A DNA stretch of 64,000 bases from Enterobacterales bacterium CwR94 (GTDB lineage Bacteria > Pseudomonadota > Gammaproteobacteria > Enterobacterales > Enterobacteriaceae). The translations under genes were made by a program, and so were the position numbers. The notes beneath the pieces are model-generated. The model saw nothing but the letters and a program-made list of their open reading frames with translations, made no database searches and had not been told where the DNA came from. This document shows positions 25,212 to 35,212 of the stretch, one piece after another; the stretch's first letter is position 1, and each line of letters begins with the position of its first letter. Location: positions 106,382-170,381 of the forward strand of contig KZ478061.1 of the NCBI GenBank assembly GCA_002837195.1, given 5' to 3'.

Positions 25212-27266
25212 TTACGGCTTACGCAAAACAGGCACGCCGAGCGCTTTCAATATTTGAACAAAGGATGAAGGCCGCTCGGCATCAAACAGCAACCACACTT
25301 GTTGTTTAGCCCGCGTAATCGCGACATAAGCCAATCTGCGCTCCTCCGCATCAGGAAAGTCCTCTGGCTGCGGTAACAAGCCTGATTCAATCACCGATTC
25401 CCGCTGTGGCGCTGGAAATCCCTCTTTGCCATCATGCAAACCGAGAATAATGACATAATCGGCCTGCTGCCCTTTACTGGCATGAATGGTCATAAAATCA
25501 ATGCGCAATTTCGGCCAGCGCGTCGCGGCTTTTTCCAGAATCTGCGGACGAAGATGATGGTACCGGGCTAAGACCAAAATCCGCTCATGGGTATCAGCAT
25601 AGCCACTCAATTTGTCCAGTAACGCTTCCAGTTGATCACCCTTTAAGAGTGAAATCGCTTTTTTGTTGCCCTTACTGAGACTGTTGAGCGGCTTTTTTAA
25701 TTGGTGCGGGTTTTGTTGTACAAAACCATTGGCGATTTCGCCAATGCGATCATTAAACCGATAGGTGGTATCCAGCACACATTGATCACCCTCACCAAAG
25801 AAGTGATGGAAGGCAGTAGTTAATGTCATCTCAGCGCCGCTAAAACGGTAGATAGCCTGCCAGTCATCACCAACAGCGAACAGAGATACGCGTTTATTTT
25901 GTGCTCTGAGTGCACTTAATAGTGCTGCACGCTGCGGTGAGATATCCTGGAACTCATCGACCAGAATATGTTTCCACGGCGAAATAAAACGTCCTTTTTC
26001 CAGCACATTGATCGCCTGGGCTATCAAGCCGGAAAAGTCGACCGCGCCCTCCTCTTTCATGTCCGCCTTCCAGGCTTTAAGCAGCGGTGCCAGTAAGCGA
26101 ATACGTTTACCGAACAGATCGCGTACCTCTTCAGGCGCAGATTCAATCATCGCCGCCTGCGCTCCGCCATGCATTCGCATGAGTCCAATCCAGCGCTCTA
26201 AGCGTGTGGCTAACCGACTGGCGAGTTTATCATTTTGCCAAAAAGGGCCGTCCTCAATGTCCCAGCCAAGCTCTTCTGTTAACCATTGCCGCCACCCACT
26301 GGCTTGCGCTTTTTTCTCAGCACATTGCGCACGCCAGGTGTCGATTAACAAGGTTCGACGCAATGGGCTGTTGGTTTCCAGACGGCTGACTTTCGGGGCC
26401 TTACTGCTTCCTTGCTGAATAATGTGTAATGCCAGTGAGTGAAAGGTACGAGCGGCTATATTATCGGTTTGCAAGCGAGACTGAATGCGTTCATTCATCT
26501 CTTCGGCAGCCTGGCGACCAAAGGCCAACAGCAGAATCTGGTCAGGCGTTGCCTGCTGTTGGGAAAGTAACCATCCTGCACGTGCAACCAGCACGGACGT
26601 TTTGCCACTTCCCGCACCTGCCAGCACTAAAATATTATCTTCACCATTGATCACCGCACGGGCTTGCGAAAGGTTGAGCGGCGATGACTCAATGGTCGCA
26701 AAAAACGCTTCATGCTGTTGGAGCGTACGTTCGCACCATGCTTCATTGCGTTGGCGTAACAGGCTTTTCCCCCGCTCTAGCCAATCCAGACATAACTGAT
26801 AATGTGCTGCACAAGCAGGGAAGTCACGCAATCGCGCCTCGGGTAAGGGGACGGCGGCAAGTGCATCGCGGATACCCTTTTGTAAATCCTGTAACTCGCT
26901 GCGCTTTAACCACCGATTTTGTGCCTCAGCCGCCTGCAATTCCGCCACTTGTTGATCTAAAACCCGCGCGGAGACCTCACTCATTTCATCACTCCACTGT
27001 TGCCAGGCGCGCTCCAGATAGTGAAAAAAACGTTGAGTCTCCTGCCATTCGGTTCCATGAAGTCGTACAACTTTATTGTCAGGCAGCGTGAACACCAGCT
27101 CTCCCCACACTAATCCTCTTTTACAGGCAATCTCAAGTAACTGATTAAACGGGATCAGATACTCATGTTTCGCTCCGCTAACTTCGATGCCGGCGGGTAA
27201 CAAGCGGACGCGGTTATAAGGGTGCTGCGCCAAATGTTTACCCAGTGAGGTTGCTTTGAGTTCCAT
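25212..27266 (-). CDS. helD: DNA helicase IV
   Basis: A 684-residue UvrD/Rep-family (SF1) helicase equal in length to E. coli HelD. Walker A is LVLAGAGSGKTSVLVARA, motif II is ILVDEFQDISPQR, and motifs III-VI (GDDWQAIYRFSGAEM; TIHASKGQQADYVI; AYVAITRAKQQ) are intact. It unwinds DNA 3' to 5' and has a role in recombination. It stands between mgsA (convergent) and yccF (divergent). Confidence 0.96.
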   Translation of the reverse strand: MELKATSLGKHLAQHPYNRVRLLPAGIEVSGAKHEYLIPFNQLLEIACKRGLVWGELVFTLPDNKVVRLHGTEWQETQRFFHYLERAWQQWSDEMSEVSARVLDQQVAELQAAEAQNRWLKRSELQDLQKGIRDALAAVPLPEARLRDFPACAAHYQLCLDWLERGKSLLRQRNEAWCERTLQQHEAFFATIESSPLNLSQARAVINGEDNILVLAGAGSGKTSVLVARAGWLLSQQQATPDQILLLAFGRQAAEEMNERIQSRLQTDNIAARTFHSLALHIIQQGSSKAPKVSRLETNSPLRRTLLIDTWRAQCAEKKAQASGWRQWLTEELGWDIEDGPFWQNDKLASRLATRLERWIGLMRMHGGAQAAMIESAPEEVRDLFGKRIRLLAPLLKAWKADMKEEGAVDFSGLIAQAINVLEKGRFISPWKHILVDEFQDISPQRAALLSALRAQNKRVSLFAVGDDWQAIYRFSGAEMTLTTAFHHFFGEGDQCVLDTTYRFNDRIGEIANGFVQQNPHQLKKPLNSLSKGNKKAISLLKGDQLEALLDKLSGYADTHERILVLARYHHLRPQILEKAATRWPKLRIDFMTIHASKGQQADYVIILGLHDGKEGFPAPQRESVIESGLLPQPEDFPDAEERRLAYVAITRAKQQVWLLFDAERPSSFVQILKALGVPVLRKP

Positions 27267-27382
27267 AATGCCCGTCCAGATTGGTGTATCTGATGAGTGT
27301 ACCGTTGAGAAGTTTCACGCTCCAGCCAAAAAACACGTTACAATCAACAGAATGATGACCCGAACACTAAGGAAAACACGCC

Positions 27383-27829
27383 ATGCGCACGGTGCTTAAT
27401 ATTTTGAATTTTGTGCTTGGAGGCTTTTTCACGACGCTAAGTTGGTTGCTGGCAACGTTGGTCAGTATCATTCTGATCTTTACGCTTCCTCTCACGCGCT
27501 CTTGTTGGGAAATCACCCGGCTTTCCTTATTCCCCTATGGCAATGAAGCCATGCACGTCAACGAATTGTATCCAGAAAAGAAAAACGTGCTGATGAATAC
27601 GGGCGGTACGGTATTGAACATTGTCTGGTTTATCTTATTTGGCTGGTGGCTCTGTTTATCGCATATTGCTGTCGGTATCGCGCAGTGTATTACCCTGATT
27701 GGTATTCCCGTAGGGATCGCCAATTTTAAATTGGCAGCCATCGCACTGTGGCCTGTCGGACGTCGTGTGGTCTCCGTTGAAGATGCTGAAGCCGCGCGTT
27801 CTCGCAATGCACGGGATCGCTTTCGCTAG
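27383..27829 (+). CDS. yccF: Inner-membrane protein YccF
   Basis: A 148-residue protein of the same length as E. coli YccF with four hydrophobic stretches in two YccF repeats (VLNILNFVLGGFFTTLSWLL near the start and the second copy VLNIVWFILFGWWLCLSHI). Function unknown. It is 8 bp from yccS and likely cotranscribed. Confidence 0.94.
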   Translation: MRTVLNILNFVLGGFFTTLSWLLATLVSIILIFTLPLTRSCWEITRLSLFPYGNEAMHVNELYPEKKNVLMNTGGTVLNIVWFILFGWWLCLSHIAVGIAQCITLIGIPVGIANFKLAAIALWPVGRRVVSVEDAEAARSRNARDRFR

Positions 27830-27837
27830 TATTCACG

Positions 27838-30006
27838 ATGATCAAATTCAATGCTCCCCTTCGCCGCACACTGTTTACCAGTGCGGCACGTTATAATGTG
27901 CGCATTTTTCTTGCCTTGTGCGGTACGGTCGGCATTGCCTGGGCCCTGCAAGAAATCCCCTGGACCATCCCCCTGACGCTGGGTGTCGTTGCTGCGGCCC
28001 TGGCGGATCTCGATGACCGTCTGACAGGCCGCCTGCGCAATCTGATTATTACCCTGGTTTGCTTTTGCATTGCTTCCGTATCCGTAGAGTTGTTGTTTCC
28101 CTATCCCTGGTTTTTCGCTGCAGGTCTTGCGCTGTCGAGTTGGGGATTTATTTTGCTCGGCGCACTGGGACAACGCTACGCCACCATTGCCTTTGGCGCA
28201 CTGCTGATTGCTGTCTATACCATGCTTGGCATCGGGCTTTTCACCCAGTGGTATATGCAACCTGCACTCCTGCTGGCCGGGGCGCTTTGGTATAACCTGC
28301 TCACGCTAGTCGGACATTTACTCTTTCCTGTCAGGCCACTTCAAGAAAATCTGGCCAGCAGTTTTGAGCAATTAGCCCAGTATTTGGAAACCAAAGCATC
28401 AATGTTTGATCCCGATGCGACGGAAGAAGAAGATAATGCTTTTATCGACACGGCCATGGCAAACAGCCGGCTGGTTGCGGTGTTGAATCAAACCAAAAAT
28501 TCAATTCAATCCCGGTTACGTGGTGACAGGGGCCAACGTGGTACACGCAGAGCACTGCACTATTACTTCATTGCACAGGATATTCATGAACGTGCAAGCT
28601 CTTCGCATATCCGTTATCAACAATTACGCAGTGAATTTCGTTATGCCGATATTCTGTTTCGCTTTCAACGCATCATGACATTGCAAGCCGCAGCCTGCAG
28701 GCAACTTGCCAAAACGGTCATTACCCATGAGCCTTACCAGCACAATCCACGATTTGAACGCATCTTTACCCCGCTCCAGGCCGCGCTATCTCGTCTGACC
28801 GAAAGCGGCGTTAATCAAAAAGAAATACAGGCTTTTGAATATTTACTGAACAATCTCAAAGCCATTGATGCGCAACTCAATACTTTAGTCACAGAGCAGA
28901 GCGATACCGAAAGCCTGACAGATGAACAGTTGCTCCCCAGCGAGGGACTTTCCGGTTGGCAGGATATCCGTTTACGGTTTAGTCGCCACTTAACTCCCGA
29001 ATCCCCGCTGTTTCGCCATGCTGTTCGTATGTCGTTAGTGCTGTGCGTTGGATATGCCTTTATCCAAATCACCGGCTTGCAACACGGTTACTGGATACTG
29101 CTGACCAGTTTATTTGTCTGCCAACCCAACTACAGCGCAACTCGCCGACGTTTAGCTTTGCGTATTGTCGGTACTCTCGCCGGCATTATTATAGGGCTGC
29201 CGCTGCTCTGGCTTGTTCCCTCAACGGAGGGACAGCAAATATTAATCATTGTGACGGGGGTGTTATTTTTTGCCTTCCGTACCGTGCAATACGCGCATGC
29301 AACACTGTTCATTACGCTGTTAGTGTTGTTCTGCTTCAATTTATTGGGTGAAGGATTCGAAGTCGCCCTGCCTCGTATCATTGATACGTTACTGGGCTGT
29401 GCAGTGGCCTGGATGGCGGTGAGTTGGATCTGGCCAGACTGGCGCTTTCGCCAAATTCCCCAAGTCATTGAGCGAGCACTGAATACGAACAGTCTGTATT
29501 TAGCCGCCATTCAACGACAATACCATCATGGCCGTAATAATCGTCTTGAATACCGTGTCGCGCGCCGCGATGCGCACAATGCCAATGCAGAATTAGCCTC
29601 GGTGGTATCTGGACTCAGCGCCGATAAAAATTTGTCATCCGCTGAGAAGGAGAATGCGCTGGCGTTATTAGCGTTGAACCATGCACTGCTCAGTTATATC
29701 TCAACATTAGGTGCGCACCGTGAGCTAATACAACGTGAAGAGGTGCTGGCTCTGTTGGATGATGCTGTACGCTACGTTGATGTTGCATTGCAGCCAAACA
29801 GCAGCCGTATGAAAACCCGGGCTTTGTTGAGCGATTTAACCGCTCGCATCCAAAGTCTGGAAATGACAGGAGAGAGCAAGGCGCCCTTAATGCTGCAACA
29901 ACTTGGCTTACTGATCGCCTTGCTCCCCAAAATGACCACGCTACACCGGCGCGTACTGGAAGAGGATCACTTTCGGCGCGGCAATGTTTCTGCTATTAAG
30001 CGCTGA
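27838..30006 (+). CDS. yccS: FUSC-family inner-membrane protein YccS
   Basis: A 722-residue protein (E. coli YccS has 717) with two membrane blocks (about 20-150 and 395-530), each of the FUSC/aromatic acid exporter type, separated and followed by cytoplasmic segments. It belongs to the YccS/YhfK family of putative exporters; the substrate is unknown. It follows yccF by 8 bp. Its last 40 bases overlap the end of the convergent sxy gene. Confidence 0.94.
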   Translation: MIKFNAPLRRTLFTSAARYNVRIFLALCGTVGIAWALQEIPWTIPLTLGVVAAALADLDDRLTGRLRNLIITLVCFCIASVSVELLFPYPWFFAAGLALSSWGFILLGALGQRYATIAFGALLIAVYTMLGIGLFTQWYMQPALLLAGALWYNLLTLVGHLLFPVRPLQENLASSFEQLAQYLETKASMFDPDATEEEDNAFIDTAMANSRLVAVLNQTKNSIQSRLRGDRGQRGTRRALHYYFIAQDIHERASSSHIRYQQLRSEFRYADILFRFQRIMTLQAAACRQLAKTVITHEPYQHNPRFERIFTPLQAALSRLTESGVNQKEIQAFEYLLNNLKAIDAQLNTLVTEQSDTESLTDEQLLPSEGLSGWQDIRLRFSRHLTPESPLFRHAVRMSLVLCVGYAFIQITGLQHGYWILLTSLFVCQPNYSATRRRLALRIVGTLAGIIIGLPLLWLVPSTEGQQILIIVTGVLFFAFRTVQYAHATLFITLLVLFCFNLLGEGFEVALPRIIDTLLGCAVAWMAVSWIWPDWRFRQIPQVIERALNTNSLYLAAIQRQYHHGRNNRLEYRVARRDAHNANAELASVVSGLSADKNLSSAEKENALALLALNHALLSYISTLGAHRELIQREEVLALLDDAVRYVDVALQPNSSRMKTRALLSDLTARIQSLEMTGESKAPLMLQQLGLLIALLPKMTTLHRRVLEEDHFRRGNVSAIKR

Positions 30007-30581
30007 TACCATCCCTCAAGTTCTTCAATGACGGCGGCCGGTAAGGCCGCCTGATGTGTGCCCAAAATGGCTCCCTGTATTGCCAACAAAGTGTGAATAC
30101 CTAAATGGGGATTACATTGACGCAAACGGATCCAACAACGCTTCGCCCCCAGCGCTTTCATCATATCGATTGACGTAATGCCTGCCTGAAACAGCAGCAG
30201 CTCCATTCGCATGCCCATATTCGGCATATCTTTGAAACGCTGAACCTGTTTGCGTTCTGATTCTTCCTGATACACAGCATTCAGTGAAAGTTGCGAGAGC
30301 TCAATGAGCTGTGGCGAGGCCCATAACGCGGGGTCAACACGAAAATAATTGAGCTGAACAAACAGGCCTCGCTTACGAATCACCAGTTGCACTAAACGGC
30401 GCGCGGTAAACCAGGGCAGGGTCTCTTCGCAAGCACGAAGATAAAGTTCCCCATCCATCACAACCGCAAAAACTTTTTTATCTACCGACAGGCTGTATCC
30501 CCCGAACTGCGTCCGTGACGCGATGGTACCCAGTTCAGCCAGCCGATTTTTTGCTTGTATTACCCGATCTTTAGAATTCAA
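29967..30581 (-). CDS. sxy: TfoX/Sxy competence regulator
   Basis: A 204-residue protein (E. coli Sxy 209) with the TfoX N-terminal domain (about 10-95: ASRTQFGGYSLSVDKKVFA, LYLRACEE) and C-terminal domain (about 110-200: FKDMPNMGMRMELLLFQAGI, KALGAKRCWIRL). Sxy works with CRP at CRP-S promoters to switch on DNA-uptake genes. Gene order sxy-sulA divergent is conserved. It overlaps the 3' end of yccS by 40 bp, tail to tail. Confidence 0.93.
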   Translation of the reverse strand: MNSKDRVIQAKNRLAELGTIASRTQFGGYSLSVDKKVFAVVMDGELYLRACEETLPWFTARRLVQLVIRKRGLFVQLNYFRVDPALWASPQLIELSQLSLNAVYQEESERKQVQRFKDMPNMGMRMELLLFQAGITSIDMMKALGAKRCWIRLRQCNPHLGIHTLLAIQGAILGTHQAALPAAVIEELEGWYQRLIAETLPRRK

Positions 30582-30755
30582 TTTCCTTACTCCTTAAGGT
30601 CTTTAAATGCATATGACTCAATGAGTTCCCTCTATGAATGAACATAAATAATGCACCTAACAGCTTCAAGCAATTCTCACTCAATCGCATAAAGTGAATT
30701 TATGATTTGCGAGGCGCTTTCAGAAAATCAGTTTGATCTTTGTGCGAATAAGCAT

Positions 30756-30775
30756 TACTGTACATCCATACAGTA
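30756..30775 (+). promoter_or_regulatory. LexA (SOS) box of sulA
   Basis: TACTGTACATCCATACAGTA has both half-sites of the LexA consensus perfect (CTGT and ACAG, CTG-N10-CAG). It lies 6 bp upstream of the sulA ATG, so LexA would cover the promoter end. Confidence 0.93.
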
Positions 30776-30781
30776 AACAAC

Positions 30782-31309
30782 ATGAGCGACTTCATTATGC
30801 GAACTCATCTTTCTCACCAGACTTCAGCAACCGTTGTAACCGCATTGAAAACGTGCCCTGCTCCAACATCTTTTGCGGGTAGTGGTTTAGTGAGTGAAGT
30901 GATTTACCATCCCCAACAACCGGGGATGACGCAGATGTTGTTGTTGCCTCTGCTGCAACAGTTAGGCAATCAGTCACGCTGGCAGCTTTGGCTAACGCCA
31001 CCGCATAAATTGAGCCGTCATTGGTTTGAACAGTCTGGATTGGCCGTCGATAAGATTATGCAACTCCCGCATGAATCAGCACTGGGCATTAATACCCTCG
31101 ATGCCATGATAAAGGCGTTGCAGACCGGAAATTATAGCGTTGTACTCGGTTGGATTGAGGGTGAAATTAGCCCAGAAATGCGCCAACGTTTGGATAATGC
31201 TGCCGCAATTGGGGGGTCGTTAGGGTTAATTATGCGCCCCCAAGGCAGTCATTCACGGTCAAGCGGACTCAAAAACGCCGCAATAATTCAGTCAGTTTTG
31301 TATCATTAA
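30782..31309 (+). CDS. sulA: SOS cell-division inhibitor SulA
   Basis: SulA binds FtsZ during the SOS response and stops septation until DNA is repaired; Lon then degrades it. The 175-residue product has the core MTQMLLLPLLQQLGNQSRWQ LWLTP (split), KLSRHWFEQSGL and ALQTGNYSVVLGWI, and ends YH as in E. coli (169 aa). The N-terminal 40 residues are variable. ATG 30782 has a poor ribosome site; ATG 30797 is an alternative. A perfect LexA box lies directly upstream, and ompA follows in the usual order. Confidence 0.94.
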   Translation: MSDFIMRTHLSHQTSATVVTALKTCPAPTSFAGSGLVSEVIYHPQQPGMTQMLLLPLLQQLGNQSRWQLWLTPPHKLSRHWFEQSGLAVDKIMQLPHESALGINTLDAMIKALQTGNYSVVLGWIEGEISPEMRQRLDNAAAIGGSLGLIMRPQGSHSRSSGLKNAAIIQSVLYH

Positions 31310-31657
31310 GTAAAAACGAGACTTTTCCTGGCACGAGGAAACCTGAGGATTATCTGAGCAACAAATTATAGTAAAAACGAGGCAGGCCAACGCTCACGCC
31401 CGATCTGGCATTTTCTGGAACCCGGCAAAGTTCACTCAGAATTGTTAAACTTTATGTCAAGGCGGCTATTTTTTTACCGCCTTTGACCACATCATACTTG
31501 TAAGTTTCCAACCACGTTGTAGACTTTACATCGCCAGGGTGCTCTATAACCTCAGCTTTTAGAGAGTCATAATTCAGAGCTAAAACCCGGCGAAGGAATA
31601 ATACCAAGAGCTTAATATTGAGCTCATTGCCTATTTGGATGATAACGAGGCGCAAAA
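31310..31657 (+). promoter_or_regulatory. sulA-ompA gap: ompA promoter and leader
   Basis: About 350 bp with no gene. It holds a hairpin at 31456-31487 (GTCAAGGCGG and CCGCCTTTGAC, one bulged T, T-rich loop), and a stretch GCCAGGGTGCTC near 31542 that resembles the start of the E. coli ompA leader. The last 20 bases before ompA (GATGATAACGAGGCGCAAAA) match the E. coli ompA ribosome-binding region targeted by the small RNA MicA. Promoter elements were not placed with confidence. Confidence 0.6.
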
Positions 31658-31660
31658 ATG
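31638..31660 (+). promoter_or_regulatory. Likely MicA target at ompA start
   Basis: The sequence from GATGATAACGAGGCGC to the ATG is conserved with the E. coli ompA site where MicA pairs and blocks translation in the envelope-stress response. The micA gene itself is not in the window. Confidence 0.5.
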
Positions 31661-32728
31661 AAAAAGACAGCTATCGCAATTGCAGTGGCACTGGCTGGCT
31701 TCGCTACCGTAGCGCAGGCCGCTCCTAAAGATGACACCTGGTATACCGGTGCTAAACTGGGCTGGTCTCAGTACCACGATAAAGGTTACTACGGTAACGG
31801 CTATCAGGATAACGATGGCCCATCTCACGAAAGCCAACTGGGTGCAGGCGCATTCATGGGCTACCAGGCCAACCCATACCTGGGCTTCGAGCTGGGTTAT
31901 GACTGGCTGGGTCGTATGCCTAACAAAGGCAACGAAGTGAATGGTGCTTTCAAAGCGCAGGGCGTTCAGCTGGCAGCTAAAATCGGCTACCCAATCACTG
32001 ACGACCTGGACATCTACACCCGTCTGGGTGGTATGGTTTGGCGTGCAGACTCCACTCAACAAGTTGTTGGTGGCGATCGCATCAGCAACCACGACACTGG
32101 CGTTTCTCCGCTGGCGGCCGTTGGTGTTGAGTACGCACTGACCAAAAACTGGGCAACCCGTCTGGATTACCAGTGGGTTAACAACATCGGTGACGCAGGT
32201 ACCGTTGGTGCACGTCCAGATAACAGCATGCTGAGCGTTGGCGTTTCCTACCGTTTCGGTCAGGACGATGTTGCTGCTCCAGCACCAGCTCCAGCTCCAG
32301 CACCAGCGCCAGTTGTTGAAACCAAGCGTTTCACTCTGAAATCTGACGTTCTGTTCAACTTCAACAAATCTACGTTGAAAGCTGAAGGTCAGCAGGCTCT
32401 GGATCAGCTGTACTCCCAGCTGAGCTCTATGGATCCTAAAGACGGTTCTGTGGTTGTTCTGGGCTTCACCGACCGCATCGGTTCTGACGCTTACAACCAG
32501 AAACTGTCCGAGCAACGCGCTCAGTCTGTAGTTGATTACCTAGTGTCTAAAGGTATCCCAGCTAACAAGGTTTCTGCACGTGGCATGGGTAAATCTAACC
32601 CAGTTACTGGCAGCACCTGTGACAACGTGAAAGCTCGCGCTGCACTGATCGACTGCCTGGCACCAGATCGTCGCGTTGAGATCGAAGTGAAAGGCATCAA
32701 AGACGTTGTAACTCAGCCAGCGGCTTAA
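31658..32728 (+). CDS. ompA: Outer membrane protein A
   Basis: A 356-residue protein: signal peptide 1-21 ([11 protein letters not shown]), an eight-stranded barrel (about 22-195), a Pro-Ala hinge ([14 protein letters not shown]) and the periplasmic OmpA-C domain (about 220-350), which binds peptidoglycan through Asp and Arg in [20 protein letters not shown]; a Cys pair ([13 protein letters not shown]) forms the C-terminal disulfide. The gene uses highly biased codons typical of strong expression. A bidirectional terminator follows. Confidence 0.97.
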   Translation: MKKTAIAIAVALAGFATVAQAAPKDDTWYTGAKLGWSQYHDKGYYGNGYQDNDGPSHESQLGAGAFMGYQANPYLGFELGYDWLGRMPNKGNEVNGAFKAQGVQLAAKIGYPITDDLDIYTRLGGMVWRADSTQQVVGGDRISNHDTGVSPLAAVGVEYALTKNWATRLDYQWVNNIGDAGTVGARPDNSMLSVGVSYRFGQDDVAAPAPAPAPAPAPVVETKRFTLKSDVLFNFNKSTLKAEGQQALDQLYSQLSSMDPKDGSVVVLGFTDRIGSDAYNQKLSEQRAQSVVDYLVSKGIPANKVSARGMGKSNPVTGSTCDNVKARAALIDCLAPDRRVEIEVKGIKDVVTQPAA

Positions 32729-32743
32729 GTTATTACGCATGAT

Positions 32744-32774
32744 GTAAAAAACCCCGCTTAGCGGGGTTTTTTTA
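32744..32774. terminator. Bidirectional ompA/matP terminator
   Basis: ACCCCGC-TTA-GCGGGGT is flanked by five A on the left and eight T on the right, so it can end transcription both from ompA and from the convergent matP. Confidence 0.92.
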
Positions 32775-32793
32775 CGTCTGACACACAAGTAAA

Positions 32794-33258
32794 TTACTCG
32801 TCGTCACCCGGTTGAGACAGGATATCTTTAAGATCTTGTTTGAGTGAAGACATTTGGTTGGCGTATTTCTCTTTACGCTCCGCATCTTCAATCAGCTGAA
32901 CAATGGTGTCTGATAATGTGCTATGGCGACGATGCGCCAAACCCGCCAAACGTTGCCAAACCAGATATTCCAGATCAATAGACTTTTTACGCGTGTGTTG
33001 GTGCTCAGCATTAAAATGGCGCTTGCGACGTGCACGAATCGTTTGCTTCATGCGGTTTGTCAATGCGGGATTCATATGCTGCTCTATCCAGCCAGCCACT
33101 TCCGTCGGGCGGTTTTCCATAGCCAGCAATTCATCTACCGCTTCCTGTGCCGCGCTGAGTTCAATATAGCGAGTCACCAACTCACCTTCCCGATGTTTTT
33201 TCACCAGGTACTTCCATTTCCAGCCGCTTTCAAGATTTTCGAGTTGCTGATATTTCAT
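32794..33258 (-). CDS. matP: Macrodomain Ter protein MatP
   Basis: A 154-residue DNA-binding protein (E. coli 150) that binds matS sites, compacts the Ter region and links it to the divisome through ZapB. It has an N-terminal helical bundle, a ribbon-helix-helix segment ([20 protein letters not shown]) and a C-terminal coiled coil ending QPGDDE. Gene order ompA-matP-ycbZ is conserved. I saw no clear 13-bp matS site in the window. Confidence 0.95.
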   Translation of the reverse strand: MKYQQLENLESGWKWKYLVKKHREGELVTRYIELSAAQEAVDELLAMENRPTEVAGWIEQHMNPALTNRMKQTIRARRKRHFNAEHQHTRKKSIDLEYLVWQRLAGLAHRRHSTLSDTIVQLIEDAERKEKYANQMSSLKQDLKDILSQPGDDE

Positions 33259-33442
33259 CTTGATCCCTTCGTGACCACGTAACGGAGTTAGAATAACAGC
33301 TTTTCACACCATTGCAGCCCCGAAAATCCGCATGTGAAAAGGTTGCACTCCATCACACTGAACAAAACCCGCGCTACAGTGCGTACGCACTTGAAATCCT
33401 GTATAATCGACGACTTTATTAATTCAGAAAAATACGATCATT

Positions 33443-35200
33443 TTGAGCAATAATCGACTTGAATGGCATACCCTGCTGCCTGATACCGCGACATTCACTT
33501 CCATTTTTGAACAGCAATGGAATGGACTCTATCTTGAAAACATCGCAGCGGTGCAACCGCGTCTTTTTGACAGCCTGAGTCAATTACAGCGAACAACAGC
33601 CCCTTTTCCGCTGCTGCTGCTCAAGAACGCTGAAAGTCATGATGCGCAGCAGCTGCTTGCTCACGTCATTGCTGAGATTGCACCTGAAAACACGACATCT
33701 CAGGGTGGACGGTATGACTGGAATGACAACAGGTTCCAGTTCACTCCAGAACCCACCGCCGACAGCCCTTTTAGCACGCTGAGTGGTTCAGTGCAGATTG
33801 CTGACTGGATTGAAGAAGAACAGCTGTTTGGCGCATTGCGCTCCACTTCGTCTGGCTTTCAATTACAGCCAGGCTTAGTGCATCAAGCGAATGGCGGGAC
33901 ATTGATCCTGCCTCTGCGCACATTACTCCTGCAACCGCGCATGTGGTTACGACTGCGCCAAATGCTGATGCAGCAGCGCTTTGAGTGGTTATCTCAGGAT
34001 GAGCGTACTCCTCTGCCCATTTCTGTTGCACCGATGCCATTACACCTACGCCTTGTTCTTACAGGCGATCGTGATGCGCTGGCGGACTTCCAGGAAAGCG
34101 AGCCTGAATTGTGTGCAGATGCGCTCTACAGTGAATATGAAGAAGACTGGCAAATCACCGATCACGAAGACGGGGAAGCCTGGTATCAATGGGTGCATAG
34201 CATCGCGCAAATGCACAATTTTGCTGATTTAGAGGCGGATATCTGGCCAGTGTTATTCCGTGAGGGCGTTCGCTACACTGGCGATCAGCAGACACTGCCG
34301 CTGTGTTATCGCTGGTTGTTGCGTCAATTACGTGATGCACAACTTGCGGGCGAAGCCTTGAATGCAGAAAACCTCGAAATTGCCGTGGCTACGCGGGAAT
34401 GGCGCGAAAGTTTTCTTGCCGAGCGCGTGCAAGATGAGATCTTGCTGGATCAAGTTCGCATCGAAACCGAAGGCGAAGCCGTTGGGCAAATTAATGGCCT
34501 CTCTGTGCTGGAGGTCCCCGGCCATCCTCGTCCGTTTGGCGAGCCTTCACGTTTGAGCTGCGTCGTACATATCGGCGATGGCGAATTTATGGACGTCGAG
34601 CGTAAAGCTGAACTCGGCGGCAATCTTCATGCTAAAGGCATGATGATTATGCAGGCGTGGTTGATGTCAGAGCTAGAGCTTGAACAGCAACTCCCCTTCT
34701 CTGCGTCGATTGTGTTTGAGCAATCCTATTCAGAAGTCGATGGAGATAGTGCATCACTGGCCGAACTTTGCGCCCTGATCAGTGCACTGACGCTGCATCC
34801 GATTAAGCAATCCATCGCGGTAACAGGCTCCATCGATCAGTTCGGTAACGTACAATCGATTGGTGGCATCAATGAAAAGATTGAAGGCTTTTTTAATCTA
34901 TGTGAAATCCGTGGATTAACAGGCCAGCAGGGTGTCATTTTGCCCGCCTCGAATGTCCGCCATCTGTGTCTGAAAAGCAGCGTTGTGGACGCGGTTCGCG
35001 AGGGTAAATTCCATCTATGGGCGATTGATAGCGTTGAAGAGGCACTGATATTGCTGACCGGAAAGTGTTGGCAGAATGATGATCAAGCGGTGCCCGCATT
35101 GATCGATGATATTCAGGAACGCATCAGTCAGTTTAACCAGCCAGACCCACGCCATCGCCCATGGATACTGCGTTGGTTAAACTGGTTTAACCACAACTGA
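33443..35200 (+). CDS. ycbZ: Lon-like protease YcbZ (LonH)
   Basis: A 585-residue protein (E. coli 586) with a central ATPase-like part lacking a typical Walker A, and a C-terminal Lon protease domain (about 370-560) with the Ser-Lys dyad: Ser in EVDGDSASLAELCALI and Lys in IGGINEKIEGFF. The substrate is unknown. It starts at TTG 33443 (SNNRLEWHTLLPD matches the family start) with a weak ribosome site. Its end overlaps the FadR operator of fabA. Confidence 0.92.
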   Translation: MSNNRLEWHTLLPDTATFTSIFEQQWNGLYLENIAAVQPRLFDSLSQLQRTTAPFPLLLLKNAESHDAQQLLAHVIAEIAPENTTSQGGRYDWNDNRFQFTPEPTADSPFSTLSGSVQIADWIEEEQLFGALRSTSSGFQLQPGLVHQANGGTLILPLRTLLLQPRMWLRLRQMLMQQRFEWLSQDERTPLPISVAPMPLHLRLVLTGDRDALADFQESEPELCADALYSEYEEDWQITDHEDGEAWYQWVHSIAQMHNFADLEADIWPVLFREGVRYTGDQQTLPLCYRWLLRQLRDAQLAGEALNAENLEIAVATREWRESFLAERVQDEILLDQVRIETEGEAVGQINGLSVLEVPGHPRPFGEPSRLSCVVHIGDGEFMDVERKAELGGNLHAKGMMIMQAWLMSELELEQQLPFSASIVFEQSYSEVDGDSASLAELCALISALTLHPIKQSIAVTGSIDQFGNVQSIGGINEKIEGFFNLCEIRGLTGQQGVILPASNVRHLCLKSSVVDAVREGKFHLWAIDSVEEALILLTGKCWQNDDQAVPALIDDIQERISQFNQPDPRHRPWILRWLNWFNHN

Positions 35201-35211
35201 TCGGACTTGTT
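35195..35211 (+). promoter_or_regulatory. FadR operator of fabA
   Basis: AACTGATCGGACTTGTT matches the FadR site of E. coli fabA, where FadR with no acyl-CoA bound activates unsaturated fatty acid synthesis. The site spans the ycbZ stop codon. Confidence 0.75.
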
Positions 35212-35212
35212 C

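Noticed and set aside
31631-32515. 294-codon open frame antisense to ompA
   Set aside because: It mirrors the strong codon bias of ompA; the translation is low in complexity order and there is no ribosome site.
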